Positions 16,930-24,302 of a stretch of 64,000 bases of DNA are shown one piece after another; the first letter of the stretch is position 1, and every line of letters begins with the position of its first letter. The notes beneath the pieces were generated by a model. It worked only from the letters and a program-made list of their open reading frames with translations, searched no databases and was not told the origin of the DNA. The stretch is taken from positions 434,001 through 498,000 of the forward strand of contig NZ_JAHPZX010000002.1 in assembly GCF_021325795.1 (NCBI RefSeq), read 5' to 3'. The position numbers and the translations under genes are program-made. This DNA comes from Bordetella sp. LUAb4. GTDB lineage: Bacteria > Pseudomonadota > Gammaproteobacteria > Burkholderiales > Burkholderiaceae_B.

Positions 16930-16953
16930 GCACTTCCCCGGAAGTGCTTTTTT
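16930..16953 (+). terminator. Rho-independent terminator after the NemR-like gene
   Basis: GCACTTC (16930-16936) pairs with GAAGTGC (16941-16947) across a CCCG loop and is followed by six T. It lies 17 bp after the repressor stop and before the second operator, so the DJ-1 gene is transcribed from its own promoter. Confidence 0.85.
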
Positions 16954-16965
16954 AAACCGCAACAC

Positions 16966-16980
16966 TAGACGACCGGTCTA
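16966..16980. promoter_or_regulatory. Operator copy 2, upstream of the DJ-1/PfpI gene
   Basis: Exact copy of TAGACGACCGGTCTA, 27 bp before the ATG at 17008. With the terminator just upstream this marks a separate promoter under the same repressor. Confidence 0.8.
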
Positions 16981-17007
16981 ATTTTTTCCATCAACTGGAG
17001 CAAGCAC

Positions 17008-17700
17008 ATGAAGATCCTGATGATTCTTACCTCGCACGACCAGCTTGGCGACACCGGCCGCAAGACCGGTTTCTGGCTGGAAGAACTGGCCGCCCCCTAC
17101 TACATCTTCAAGGATGCCGGCGCGGACATTGTCCTGGCATCGCCTAAGGGAGGCCAGCCGCCGCTCGATCCCAAGAGCAACGAGCCCGACTTCCAGACCG
17201 CCGCAACCCATCGTTTCGAGGCCGACAATGAAGCACGAGCCCAACTGGCCGCCACGGTTCGACTCGATAGCGTGGACCAGGCAGATTTCGACACCGTGTT
17301 CTATCCCGGTGGCCATGGCCCGCTTTGGGACTTGGCGGAAGACAGGAATTCAATCGCGCTGATCGAGTCTTTCCTGGCGGCGGACAAGCCGATCGCGTTG
17401 GTCTGCCACGCGCCGGGCGTGCTTCGGCATGCGAGGAAGGCAGACGGCCGGCCGCTCGTCGAAGGCATGACGGTCACCGGCTTCACCAATACCGAGGAAG
17501 ACGGCGTACAGCTCACCGACGTCGTGCCGTTCCTGGTCGAAGACGAGCTCAAGGCCAAGGGCGGCAAGTTTTCACGCGGCGATGATTGGGCGTCGTACGT
17601 TGTCAGCGACGGCCTGCTGATTACCGGCCAGAACCCCGCCTCCTCCGCCGCCGCCGCCACCCTTCTGCTCAAGCAGTTGGTCGCGCGCAAACACGCTTGA
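17008..17700 (+). CDS. DJ-1/PfpI (Hsp31/glyoxalase III-like) protein
   Basis: DJ-1/PfpI superfamily protein, 230 residues, the length of the Hsp31-like group that includes cofactor-free glyoxalase III and deglycase-type proteins. The nucleophile elbow ALVCHAPGVL places Cys133 next to His134; FDTVFYPGGHGPLWDL and FWLEELAAPYYIFKDAGAD are family blocks, the latter carrying a conserved acidic residue. Expected to detoxify methylglyoxal or related aldehydes in the cytoplasm. It carries the same operator as the NemR-like repressor gene just upstream, so aldehydes or quinones probably induce it. The reaction is inferred from family and context. Confidence 0.9.
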   Translation: MKILMILTSHDQLGDTGRKTGFWLEELAAPYYIFKDAGADIVLASPKGGQPPLDPKSNEPDFQTAATHRFEADNEARAQLAATVRLDSVDQADFDTVFYPGGHGPLWDLAEDRNSIALIESFLAADKPIALVCHAPGVLRHARKADGRPLVEGMTVTGFTNTEEDGVQLTDVVPFLVEDELKAKGGKFSRGDDWASYVVSDGLLITGQNPASSAAAATLLLKQLVARKHA

Positions 17701-17702
17701 AC

Positions 17703-17810
17703 ATAGGCGCTGAAAGGATCCGCATGACGTCCATCGAGCCGGGCGCGGTGGACAGTGACCTTAAGTACAGCACGTCCGGCTCAGCCGCGGAAATGGTGCT
17801 GAGTTTGCAA
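17703..17810 (+). pseudogene. Short remnant of a short-chain dehydrogenase 3' region
   Basis: A 36-codon open stretch reads GAERIRMTSIEPGAVDSDL, which matches the IRVTxIEPGAVxTEL block that follows the active site in classical SDR enzymes. The Rossmann part, the YxxxK site and a C-terminus are all absent. It is in the gap between the DJ-1 stop and the end of the convergent AbiEii-like gene, so it looks like a leftover from the event that placed the toxin-antitoxin locus here. Confidence 0.5.
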
Positions 17811-17841
17811 AGATGGACGCGTCCGGGCAGGTTGGGATGGC

Positions 17842-18765
17842 CTACTGCATCGCCGGCGCGACCAGCAGCGCGCGGCCGAGCGCCGCTGCACGCTCGAGAT
17901 ACTGCCGCGCGACACCAGGAATTTCCAACTGCATGGCGACCGTCGCATCGACGAAGCGGCGCATTTCCATGAGAAATGCCACCTCCGTCTCGGGTGAAGT
18001 CAGGATGTGCGCCCGAGCCTCCAGTGCTTGTTTTATAACCGAGCTGTCCAACCTGTAGTCGCCCAACTTTGCCACAACCAAATCGACGACATCGTCGTCG
18101 AGCTTCACGCCCTTGTCCGTTAAAAACTTTAAATCCCAGATGTCTCGTGCTTTTAGGAATGGCCGCGCGCTCAACGCCACCAGTTTGTCGGCCAGGATCT
18201 CGGGGAGCGGCTCGACCACCAGCAACATCTGACGATGTGGCGCCGGCAAGTGATCGTAGTTCGCGGCCACAGGCAACAGGTCGCGACGGTGTGCCGGCAC
18301 GCTGGCCACCTCGATGTTGATCACTTGCCTTTGCGGCAAGCTTGGATCGGCCTGCGGAATGTGCACCCTGGCGCGCCAGCGCGCAACGGCAATGCCGTCT
18401 TCTGCGCCTTCGGCGCTCTCCTTGTTTTTGGGAGCCAGGATATCAACTTGCAGTCCGTAGGCTTGCCCGACCTCACGCTGCAACAGTTCGGCAAAGGGCG
18501 CCATGTCGGCAGGGTCGAAATCGGCGCCCCCCACAAAATCCAGATCCTCGGAATAGCGCGTACCCTGGTAGCACAGGCGCAATGAGGTCCCACCTTGAAA
18601 CGTGAGACGGGCGGACGCGCCGCTTTGGTTTAGCGCGAAGAGAATCTCGTAGTGCAGGATCTCTTTCATCACCGTCGCGACAGGCACGCGGCGATCTGTC
18701 GCATAGCGGCCAGCCAAGGCCAAGAGGTTGTTTTTTGTGCGCATGAAGGGCTCCAGTCTAGGCAT
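17842..18765 (-). CDS. AbiEii/AbiGii-type nucleotidyltransferase toxin
   Basis: Toxin component of a type IV AbiE-like system, 307 residues (start 18765; ATG 18744, MRTKNNLL, is an alternative). The DNA polymerase-beta-like motifs are complete: GGTSLRL at 58-64, RYSEDLDF at 70-77 with both Asp, INIEVASVP with a third acidic residue near 152, and LADKLVAL and KARDIWDL at about 191-212. Such enzymes transfer nucleotides to tRNA or another target and stop growth, aborting phage infection. The antitoxin gene lies upstream on the same strand, separated by a 64-codon ORF that overlaps both. Intact by eye, with no frameshift. Confidence 0.9.
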   Translation of the reverse strand: MPRLEPFMRTKNNLLALAGRYATDRRVPVATVMKEILHYEILFALNQSGASARLTFQGGTSLRLCYQGTRYSEDLDFVGGADFDPADMAPFAELLQREVGQAYGLQVDILAPKNKESAEGAEDGIAVARWRARVHIPQADPSLPQRQVINIEVASVPAHRRDLLPVAANYDHLPAPHRQMLLVVEPLPEILADKLVALSARPFLKARDIWDLKFLTDKGVKLDDDVVDLVVAKLGDYRLDSSVIKQALEARAHILTSPETEVAFLMEMRRFVDATVAMQLEIPGVARQYLERAAALGRALLVAPAMQ

Positions 18766-18952
18766 TACGTGACCGCCAGGCGGTTTTCATTCCTGTCGGA
18801 CCCGCCTTCTGAGCCTCCATTGAATTCACGCAATCAGCGAATAGCCCTCGGCGTTCAGTAGCGCTGATGGCCGCGATCAAGTATCGGCTACGTGAGCCTT
18901 GGAATTTGCGGATGTGGGGACCGTCCGCGCGGTCATACGTGGAGCAGGCCAT
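18758..18952 (-). CDS. Possible 64-residue protein between AbiEi and AbiEii
   Basis: ATG 18952 lies 20 bp inside the antitoxin gene end and the stop is 8 bp inside the toxin gene start, an operon-like fit. The product starts MACSTYDRADGPHIRKFQG and is basic, with two Cys. A homologous reading frame exists in the collapsed copy at 47219-47403 (MACTTYHRADSGHISKFQD), aligned over about 49 codons with no gap. Several differences are synonymous third-base changes (ACG/ACC, GAC/GAT, CAC/CAT, TTC/TTT, GAA/GAG), though many are not. No family is recognised. It may be a real third gene, or a conserved non-coding spacer such as an operator region. Confidence 0.45.
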   Translation of the reverse strand: MACSTYDRADGPHIRKFQGSRSRYLIAAISATERRGLFADCVNSMEAQKAGPTGMKTAWRSRNA

Positions 18953-19499
18953 CGCTGGTTCCTTCTAACGCTTCCGACGCCGTCACAGGGTTGACCAAGC
19001 CAAGGTTACGCCGCGCCTTGGTGAGATCGCGGTGGGCGCGCGCTGGTGTAGCGACCCACATCCCCCGTTGCAAATCCCAAACAACATCGCCTGACAAATG
19101 CTCGGGCATCTGAGCAGTGTGTGTGAATTCGATCGTGCCGTAGGGGGTACCGAACGTCTGACTGCGACCGGTAGTCATCACGGTTAACCGCGACGGAATC
19201 TGGGAAATCAGCCCTGCTTCCGACAGTGCTGATTCCAGGCTCAGATAGTTGAAGTCCCACGGACGCAGCCACGGGATCAGGCTGCTCAAAACGTCAGGTG
19301 GCAAACTGCGCGCGCGGGGGTTTACGTAGAGCCCTCGCGCGACGCGTTCGATAATGCCCGCGTCCTGATGGTTCGTCAGGGCCTTGATGCGCGCACGGTC
19401 ATCTTCCGGAAAAAGCAGCTTCAGCGTGGCCGCGGTAAAAGCCCAGAAACCGCGCTGATCCCATCGATCGAGGGTTTTGATCAGATCTTTGATTCGCAT
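18933..19499 (-). CDS. AbiEi-like antitoxin
   Basis: Cognate antitoxin of the AbiEii gene, 188 residues, encoded upstream on the same strand as in AbiE systems. The N-terminal region (DLIKTLDRWDQRGFWAFTAA) is predicted to be a winged HTH; a beta-rich section with RGLYVNPRAR and PYGTIEFTHT follows, a pattern of AbiEi antitoxins that bind operator DNA through the wHTH and neutralise the toxin through the C-terminal part. The usual AbiEi length is about 190-280, so this is at the short end. In this locus 167 bp separate its stop from the toxin start, more than the typical overlap; a 64-codon ORF fills that gap. Confidence 0.75.
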   Translation of the reverse strand: MRIKDLIKTLDRWDQRGFWAFTAATLKLLFPEDDRARIKALTNHQDAGIIERVARGLYVNPRARSLPPDVLSSLIPWLRPWDFNYLSLESALSEAGLISQIPSRLTVMTTGRSQTFGTPYGTIEFTHTAQMPEHLSGDVVWDLQRGMWVATPARAHRDLTKARRNLGLVNPVTASEALEGTSDGLLHV

Positions 19500-20021
19500 G
19501 ATGTCGACGATTCGATTGGTTCTTTGTCGATAAGCTCAGCAATCGCTCGTCGGAAACTGCTCGCCTAGCAAGAGCTGAGCGCATAACGGGCGTTCATCCG
19601 TCCAGCGGATCGTCGTGGAAAACGGGTAGCACGCTCATACGAGCCACCGCTGTAGCACTTACTGGATTCCTTTACAGAAAAGGAACCTAAAAGTCGAATT
19701 TTCGATAGTTTTTTATTATACATAAAAGGAACTTTTTGCTTCTATAACGGTAGATTTTTTGACTATTGCAATTGAAGCCCCCTTGGCCGCCCCTGGCGGG
19801 GGTCAGGCACGCCGATCGCTCGCGCATGATCAAATAAGACCGTTGGAGCGTGGAAAGTAGCCGCGCTAAAGCGCGAAAAGTGCTGCGAGAAGCCGAGGTG
19901 GGGTGGCGATTGGATCCTCCCCCCGAATGGAAGGAGAACGTTGCCCCCAAGTAAGGACTTCGACGCTTGAAGACGAGCGGCGCCCCAAGCGACCATCAGC
20001 CCCAAGGCAGGAGAGAAACAC
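19500..20021. promoter_or_regulatory. AT-rich upstream region of the AbiE locus and leader of the E1 gene
   Basis: Holds no convincing gene. From about 19675 to 19760 it is AT-rich, unlike the surroundings. On the minus strand the words GTTCCTTTT(A/C)TGTA occur twice as direct repeats (around 19675-19690 and 19722-19734), and a -10-like TATAAT directly follows one copy. Repeats around the promoter are expected for AbiEi autoregulation, but this would leave a leader of about 220 nt. The right part (19760-20021) is GC-rich and ends in AGGAGAG before the E1 ATG; no clear promoter for that gene was found. Confidence 0.4.
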
Positions 20022-22616
20022 ATGCTTCCCTATCAGGACCCCGATCCACAGGAAACCGGAGAATGGCGCGACGCCTTCGTCGCAATGATGCAAGCGCATG
20101 GCGACGAGCGGGGGCTACAGATGCTGCGAGCCCTGCAGGCCTTGCTGCCCACGTCCGCCCAAGCGCAGCTCGCCGTGGATCCGTCGAAGAAGGAGTATGT
20201 GAACACCATTGCGCGCGCGGACGAAGCGCCCTTCCCTGGCGATCTGCCAACGGAAGAACGCCTGGCTTCTCTCATGCGCTGGAATGCACTGGCCATGGTC
20301 GTCAAAGCTAACAAGGCCTATGGCGAACTGGGCGGCCACATCGCCAGCTATGCGAGTGCGGCGGACCTATTCGAAGTGGGTTTCAACCATTTCTATCACG
20401 GGCGAGCCGGAGATGCGCCGGCACAACGGGGAGACCTGGTCTTCTTCCAGCCGCACAGCGCACCTGGCATCTATGCCCGCGCCTATCTGGAAGGCCGCCT
20501 GACGGAGCAAGACCTGCTGCACTTTCGCCGGGAGGTCTCGGCCGTGTCCGCCGGCGCCAAGGGATTGTCGAGCTATCCGCATCCTTACCTGATGCCGGAT
20601 TTCTGGCAATTTCCCACGGGATCCATGGGAATCGGTCCCATCAGCTCCATCTACCAGGCCCGCTTCATGCGCTATATGACGGACCGCGGCATCCTGGACT
20701 GCGCGGGCCGGCGGGTCTGGGGGGTGTTTGGCGATGGCGAGATGGACGAGCCCGAAAGCATGGCGGCCCTGACGCTCGCCGCGCGCGAAAAGCTGGATAA
20801 CCTGACATGGGTGGTGAACTGCAATCTGCAGCGCCTGGACGGCCCTGTCCGCGGCAACGGCAAGATCATCGATGAGCTTGAAAAGCTTTTCTCCGGCGCC
20901 GGCTGGAACGTCATCAAGCTGTTATGGGGTAGCGATTGGGACCCGCTTTTCGAGCGCGATACCACGGGCGCGCTGCGCGAGGCGCTGGCACAGACCGTTG
21001 ACGGCCAAATGCAGACGTTGGCCGCCAAGGATGCCGCCTTCAACCGTAACAACTTCTTCGGCCAGAACGACAAGATCGCCGCCATCGTGGCATCGCTCTC
21101 GGACGCACAGATCGATGCGCTCAAACGCGGTGGGCACGACATCGCCAAGATCTACGCGGCGTACCACGCAGCGGTGCACTTCCAGGGCGGGCCGACGGTG
21201 ATCCTGGCCCATACGAAGAAAGGCTATGGGATGGGGCCCGCTGCCCAAGGGAAGATGACCATCCACTCCAACAAGAAGCTGGAGGCGGAGGATCTGCTGG
21301 CGTTCAGGGATCGCTTCGCGCTTCCTCTCAGCGATGATCAGGTCCAGAACCTCGACTTCTTCAAGCCGGCGCCCGACAGTGCGGACATGCGCTATCTGCT
21401 GGCCCGTCGCAAGGAGCTCGGCGGATCAGTGCCGAAACGCCACACCGATTGCAGCCCGATTACGCCACCCGAACTCGATACTTGGGGGAAGTTCGCGACC
21501 CAGGCGGACGGCAAGGAGATGAGTACGACCATGGCCTTCGTGCGCATGATCGGTGGCCTGCTGAAAGACAGGACGATTGGCCAGCGCATCGTGCCTATCG
21601 TGGCCGACGAGGCACGGACGTTCGGCATGGCCAATCTGTTCAAGCAGGTCGGCATCTACTCCAGCCATGGCCAGTGCTATGAACCGGAGGACATCGGCTC
21701 CATCCTGTCGTACCGGGAAGCCACCGACGGCCAGATTCTTGAAGAGGGGATCAGCGAGGCAGGCGCTATCTCCAGCTGGACAGCCGCTGCGACGAGTTAC
21801 AGCACGCACGGCGAGGCGATGCTGCCGTTCTACATCTACTACTCGATGTTCGGCTTCCAGCGCATCGGCGATCTGATCTGGGCCGCGGCCGATCAACGCC
21901 CGCGCGGCTTTCTGATCGGCGCCACCTCGGGGCGGACCACGCTCGGGGGAGAAGGCCTGCAACACCAGGACGGCACCAGCCATCTTTGGGCGGCAACGAT
22001 TCCGAACTGCAAGTCCTACGATCCGGCGCACGCGGGCGAGCTGGCCGTCATCATCGAGCACGGCATGCGGGAAATGATGCTCGAGCAAAAGGACGTGTTC
22101 TATTACGTCACGGTGATGAATGAAAACTACAAGCAACCGGATCTGCGCCAAGCCGACCGGGCGGGCGTCCTGCGCGGCGGCTATCTCTTCGAAACCAGAA
22201 CCGGGAAGCCCGGCAAAGGCGCAGTCACCTTGCTGGGTTCGGGCGCGATATTCCTGGAGGTGCTCAAGGCGGCGGAACGCTTGAACGCGGAAGGCTATAC
22301 GGTGCATAGCTACAGCATCACCAGCTGGACCGAGTTGGCGCGTGAGGCGCAAGCCCTGCAAGCCGGCGGTGACGCGCCAACCACGGGTTCCTATCTGCGG
22401 CAGTTGCTGAGCGGCAGCACGGGTCCTATCGTGGCAGCCTCCGATTACGCCCGGGCCATGCCGGAATCCCTACGCGCCCACCTGCCGGCCGACCGCGCCT
22501 ATACCACCTTGGGCACGGATGGTTTCGGGCGTAGCGACACGCGGGCAGCACTTCGCGCCCACTTCGGGGTGGACATGCATGCCATCGCCGAAGCAGCGCG
22601 CCAGAGCCTGCGATAG
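20022..22616 (+). CDS. Homodimeric-type 2-oxoacid dehydrogenase E1 (AceE/MdeB-like)
   Basis: Thiamine-diphosphate E1 component, 864 residues, close to AceE (about 890) and to MdeB, the 2-oxobutyrate dehydrogenase E1 of pseudomonad methionine breakdown. The ThDP motif starts VFGDGEMDEPES at about 235 and ends WVVNCNLQRLDG about 30 residues later; ANKAYGELGGHIASYASAAD and the C-terminal transketolase-like segments (GATSGRTTLGGEGLQHQDG) are typical. It decarboxylates a 2-oxoacid and passes the acyl group to a lipoyl E2, but neither E2 nor E3 is nearby, so it must borrow the pyruvate dehydrogenase core. A MocR-type regulator lies convergent. The substrate choice between pyruvate and 2-oxobutyrate cannot be made from sequence alone. 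Confidence 0.88.
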   Translation: MLPYQDPDPQETGEWRDAFVAMMQAHGDERGLQMLRALQALLPTSAQAQLAVDPSKKEYVNTIARADEAPFPGDLPTEERLASLMRWNALAMVVKANKAYGELGGHIASYASAADLFEVGFNHFYHGRAGDAPAQRGDLVFFQPHSAPGIYARAYLEGRLTEQDLLHFRREVSAVSAGAKGLSSYPHPYLMPDFWQFPTGSMGIGPISSIYQARFMRYMTDRGILDCAGRRVWGVFGDGEMDEPESMAALTLAAREKLDNLTWVVNCNLQRLDGPVRGNGKIIDELEKLFSGAGWNVIKLLWGSDWDPLFERDTTGALREALAQTVDGQMQTLAAKDAAFNRNNFFGQNDKIAAIVASLSDAQIDALKRGGHDIAKIYAAYHAAVHFQGGPTVILAHTKKGYGMGPAAQGKMTIHSNKKLEAEDLLAFRDRFALPLSDDQVQNLDFFKPAPDSADMRYLLARRKELGGSVPKRHTDCSPITPPELDTWGKFATQADGKEMSTTMAFVRMIGGLLKDRTIGQRIVPIVADEARTFGMANLFKQVGIYSSHGQCYEPEDIGSILSYREATDGQILEEGISEAGAISSWTAAATSYSTHGEAMLPFYIYYSMFGFQRIGDLIWAAADQRPRGFLIGATSGRTTLGGEGLQHQDGTSHLWAATIPNCKSYDPAHAGELAVIIEHGMREMMLEQKDVFYYVTVMNENYKQPDLRQADRAGVLRGGYLFETRTGKPGKGAVTLLGSGAIFLEVLKAAERLNAEGYTVHSYSITSWTELAREAQALQAGGDAPTTGSYLRQLLSGSTGPIVAASDYARAMPESLRAHLPADRAYTTLGTDGFGRSDTRAALRAHFGVDMHAIAEAARQSLR

Positions 22617-22626
22617 CGGGTCCGTC

Positions 22627-22651
22627 TCCCGGCGCCGGATGGGCGCCGGGA
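22627..22651. terminator. Hairpin between convergent E1 and MocR genes
   Basis: TCCCGGCGCC (22627-22636) pairs perfectly with GGCGCCGGGA (22642-22651) across a 5-nt loop. There is no long T run on either side, so it may be a bidirectional terminator of the weak type or a barrier between the two converging genes. Confidence 0.6.
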
Positions 22652-22680
22652 TAAGGTGGACGAACCTCACGGGCCTTTTC

Positions 22681-24174
22681 TTATATGCGGGACGAAGCCG
22701 CTGGTCGCGGAAAGGATTTCAATGCCAGCGCCAGGCGCCGCACGCCCTCGGCAATGTCCTTGACCGAGATGCTGGCGTAGCCAAGAACATAGCCGGCACA
22801 AGGTCGTTGCCGCGGCGATTCGGCCGACGCGTAGAGTGGCGACAAGGGGCGTATTCCAACGCCGTGGGCCTGCGCGTGGGCGGCAAACGCGGCCTCTGCT
22901 GTCGCGGGGATGGGCGCACACCACACGACCACATGCAGGCCGGACGCGGCGCCGTCCACGTCGACGGCGTCGTGAAGATGGGCTTCCAGGGCCTTCAACA
23001 GCGCTTCACGGCGCTGCTCGTTCAGTCGGCGGCAGCGCCGGACATGCCGCTCGTAGCTTCCATCCTCGATCATCGACGCCAACACCAACTGCTCTTGACG
23101 AGGCCCATGGCGGTCTATCAGGCGTTTGGCCTCACGAAAGAGCGGCACCAGGTCGGGCGGCAGCACCAGATAGCCCATGCGCAGCTGCGGCGAAAGCGCC
23201 TTGGAAAAGGTGCCCACATAGATCACACCGGCCGAATCGTCGATCGACTGCAGGGTGTCGACGGGCCGCATACCGTAGCGGAATTCCCCATCGTAATCAT
23301 CCTCGATCACCCACGCGTGTTGCGCCACCGCCCACGCGAGCAGATCCTTGCGCCGTTGGATGGGCATCACCGCCCCTAGCGGGAATTGATGGGACGGTGT
23401 GACATAGGCCAGCTTGCAACGTTTCGCGGGCAGCTTGCGGGGATCGAGCCCCATCCCATCGACGGGCAGCGCAATGACTTGAGCATCTGCCGCTTCAAAC
23501 ACCCGGCGTGCCATCGCGTAGCAGGGATCTTCTACGACAACGCGGTCCTTGGGGTCGACGAGCACGCGGGCACAGAGGTCTATGGCCTGCTGGGAGCCCT
23601 GGACGATGATGATTTGTTCCGCGTCGCATTGCAGGCCCCGCGCACGGCGCAGATAGCCTCGCAGGGCATTGCGTAAAGCCCTCTCCCCTTCGGGCGCATC
23701 GTAGGCCATCCAGCGCTGGCGTTGCACCAGCATGCGGTTGTAGGCGCGCCGCCAGGCAAGCAGAGGAAAGTCCAGTGCAGCCAGCGCGCCATATTGGAAA
23801 TCGATAAGCGACTCGATCGCCACGGGGGAGACCGTGGCCGCGGCATACGGCGCGATCCGTTTGCCGTACGCGGAGACCTCGCGCAGATGGCCGGACCTGA
23901 TAGCTACGGCTTTCGTCGCGGCTTGCTTGGACAGCCCCGTGGCGACGCTCGCCCGTTTGCCCAGTTGGGTTTCCAGATAGCCTTCGGCCGCCAGTTGCTC
24001 GTAGACCGTGGTCACGGTGGAGCGGGAGACCGCCAGATCCTCGGCGAGCGCCCGTGTCGATGGCAGTGCCGCACCCGCCGCAAGGGTGCCATCCAGGATT
24101 TGGCCTCGGATCAATAAATAGATGCCTCGACTCGTCTTTCCTTCCGCGGCGGATGAAGAAATGCGCTTGGTCAC
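22681..24174 (-). CDS. MocR/PdxR-type GntR regulator with aminotransferase domain
   Basis: Transcription factor of 497 residues. The N-terminal GntR winged HTH (GIYLLIRGQILDGTLAAGAA, then LPSTRALAEDLAVSRSTV) is joined to a class I/II aminotransferase fold. PLP-lysine motif: YVGTFSKALSPQLRMGYL; other PLP contacts are VVEDPCYAMARRVF and VIEDDYDGEFRYG. MocR proteins bind PLP and often an amino-acid aldimine and control transport, GABA, taurine or B6 genes. Here it converges with the E1 gene and is separated by 128 bp from the next operon, so its target is unclear. Confidence 0.92.
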   Translation of the reverse strand: MTKRISSSAAEGKTSRGIYLLIRGQILDGTLAAGAALPSTRALAEDLAVSRSTVTTVYEQLAAEGYLETQLGKRASVATGLSKQAATKAVAIRSGHLREVSAYGKRIAPYAAATVSPVAIESLIDFQYGALAALDFPLLAWRRAYNRMLVQRQRWMAYDAPEGERALRNALRGYLRRARGLQCDAEQIIIVQGSQQAIDLCARVLVDPKDRVVVEDPCYAMARRVFEAADAQVIALPVDGMGLDPRKLPAKRCKLAYVTPSHQFPLGAVMPIQRRKDLLAWAVAQHAWVIEDDYDGEFRYGMRPVDTLQSIDDSAGVIYVGTFSKALSPQLRMGYLVLPPDLVPLFREAKRLIDRHGPRQEQLVLASMIEDGSYERHVRRCRRLNEQRREALLKALEAHLHDAVDVDGAASGLHVVVWCAPIPATAEAAFAAHAQAHGVGIRPLSPLYASAESPRQRPCAGYVLGYASISVKDIAEGVRRLALALKSFPRPAASSRI

Positions 24175-24302
24175 TGGACTTCCTGTTTTTGCAATATCTG
24201 GCTATTCGTCGCCGGCCAGATTTGCGTAATAGTACTAGCCTCCGTCTACACGCCGAAGTGGACCGACCGCTACTCTCGAGCGCCAGCCAGATCGCTCGAC
24301 CG

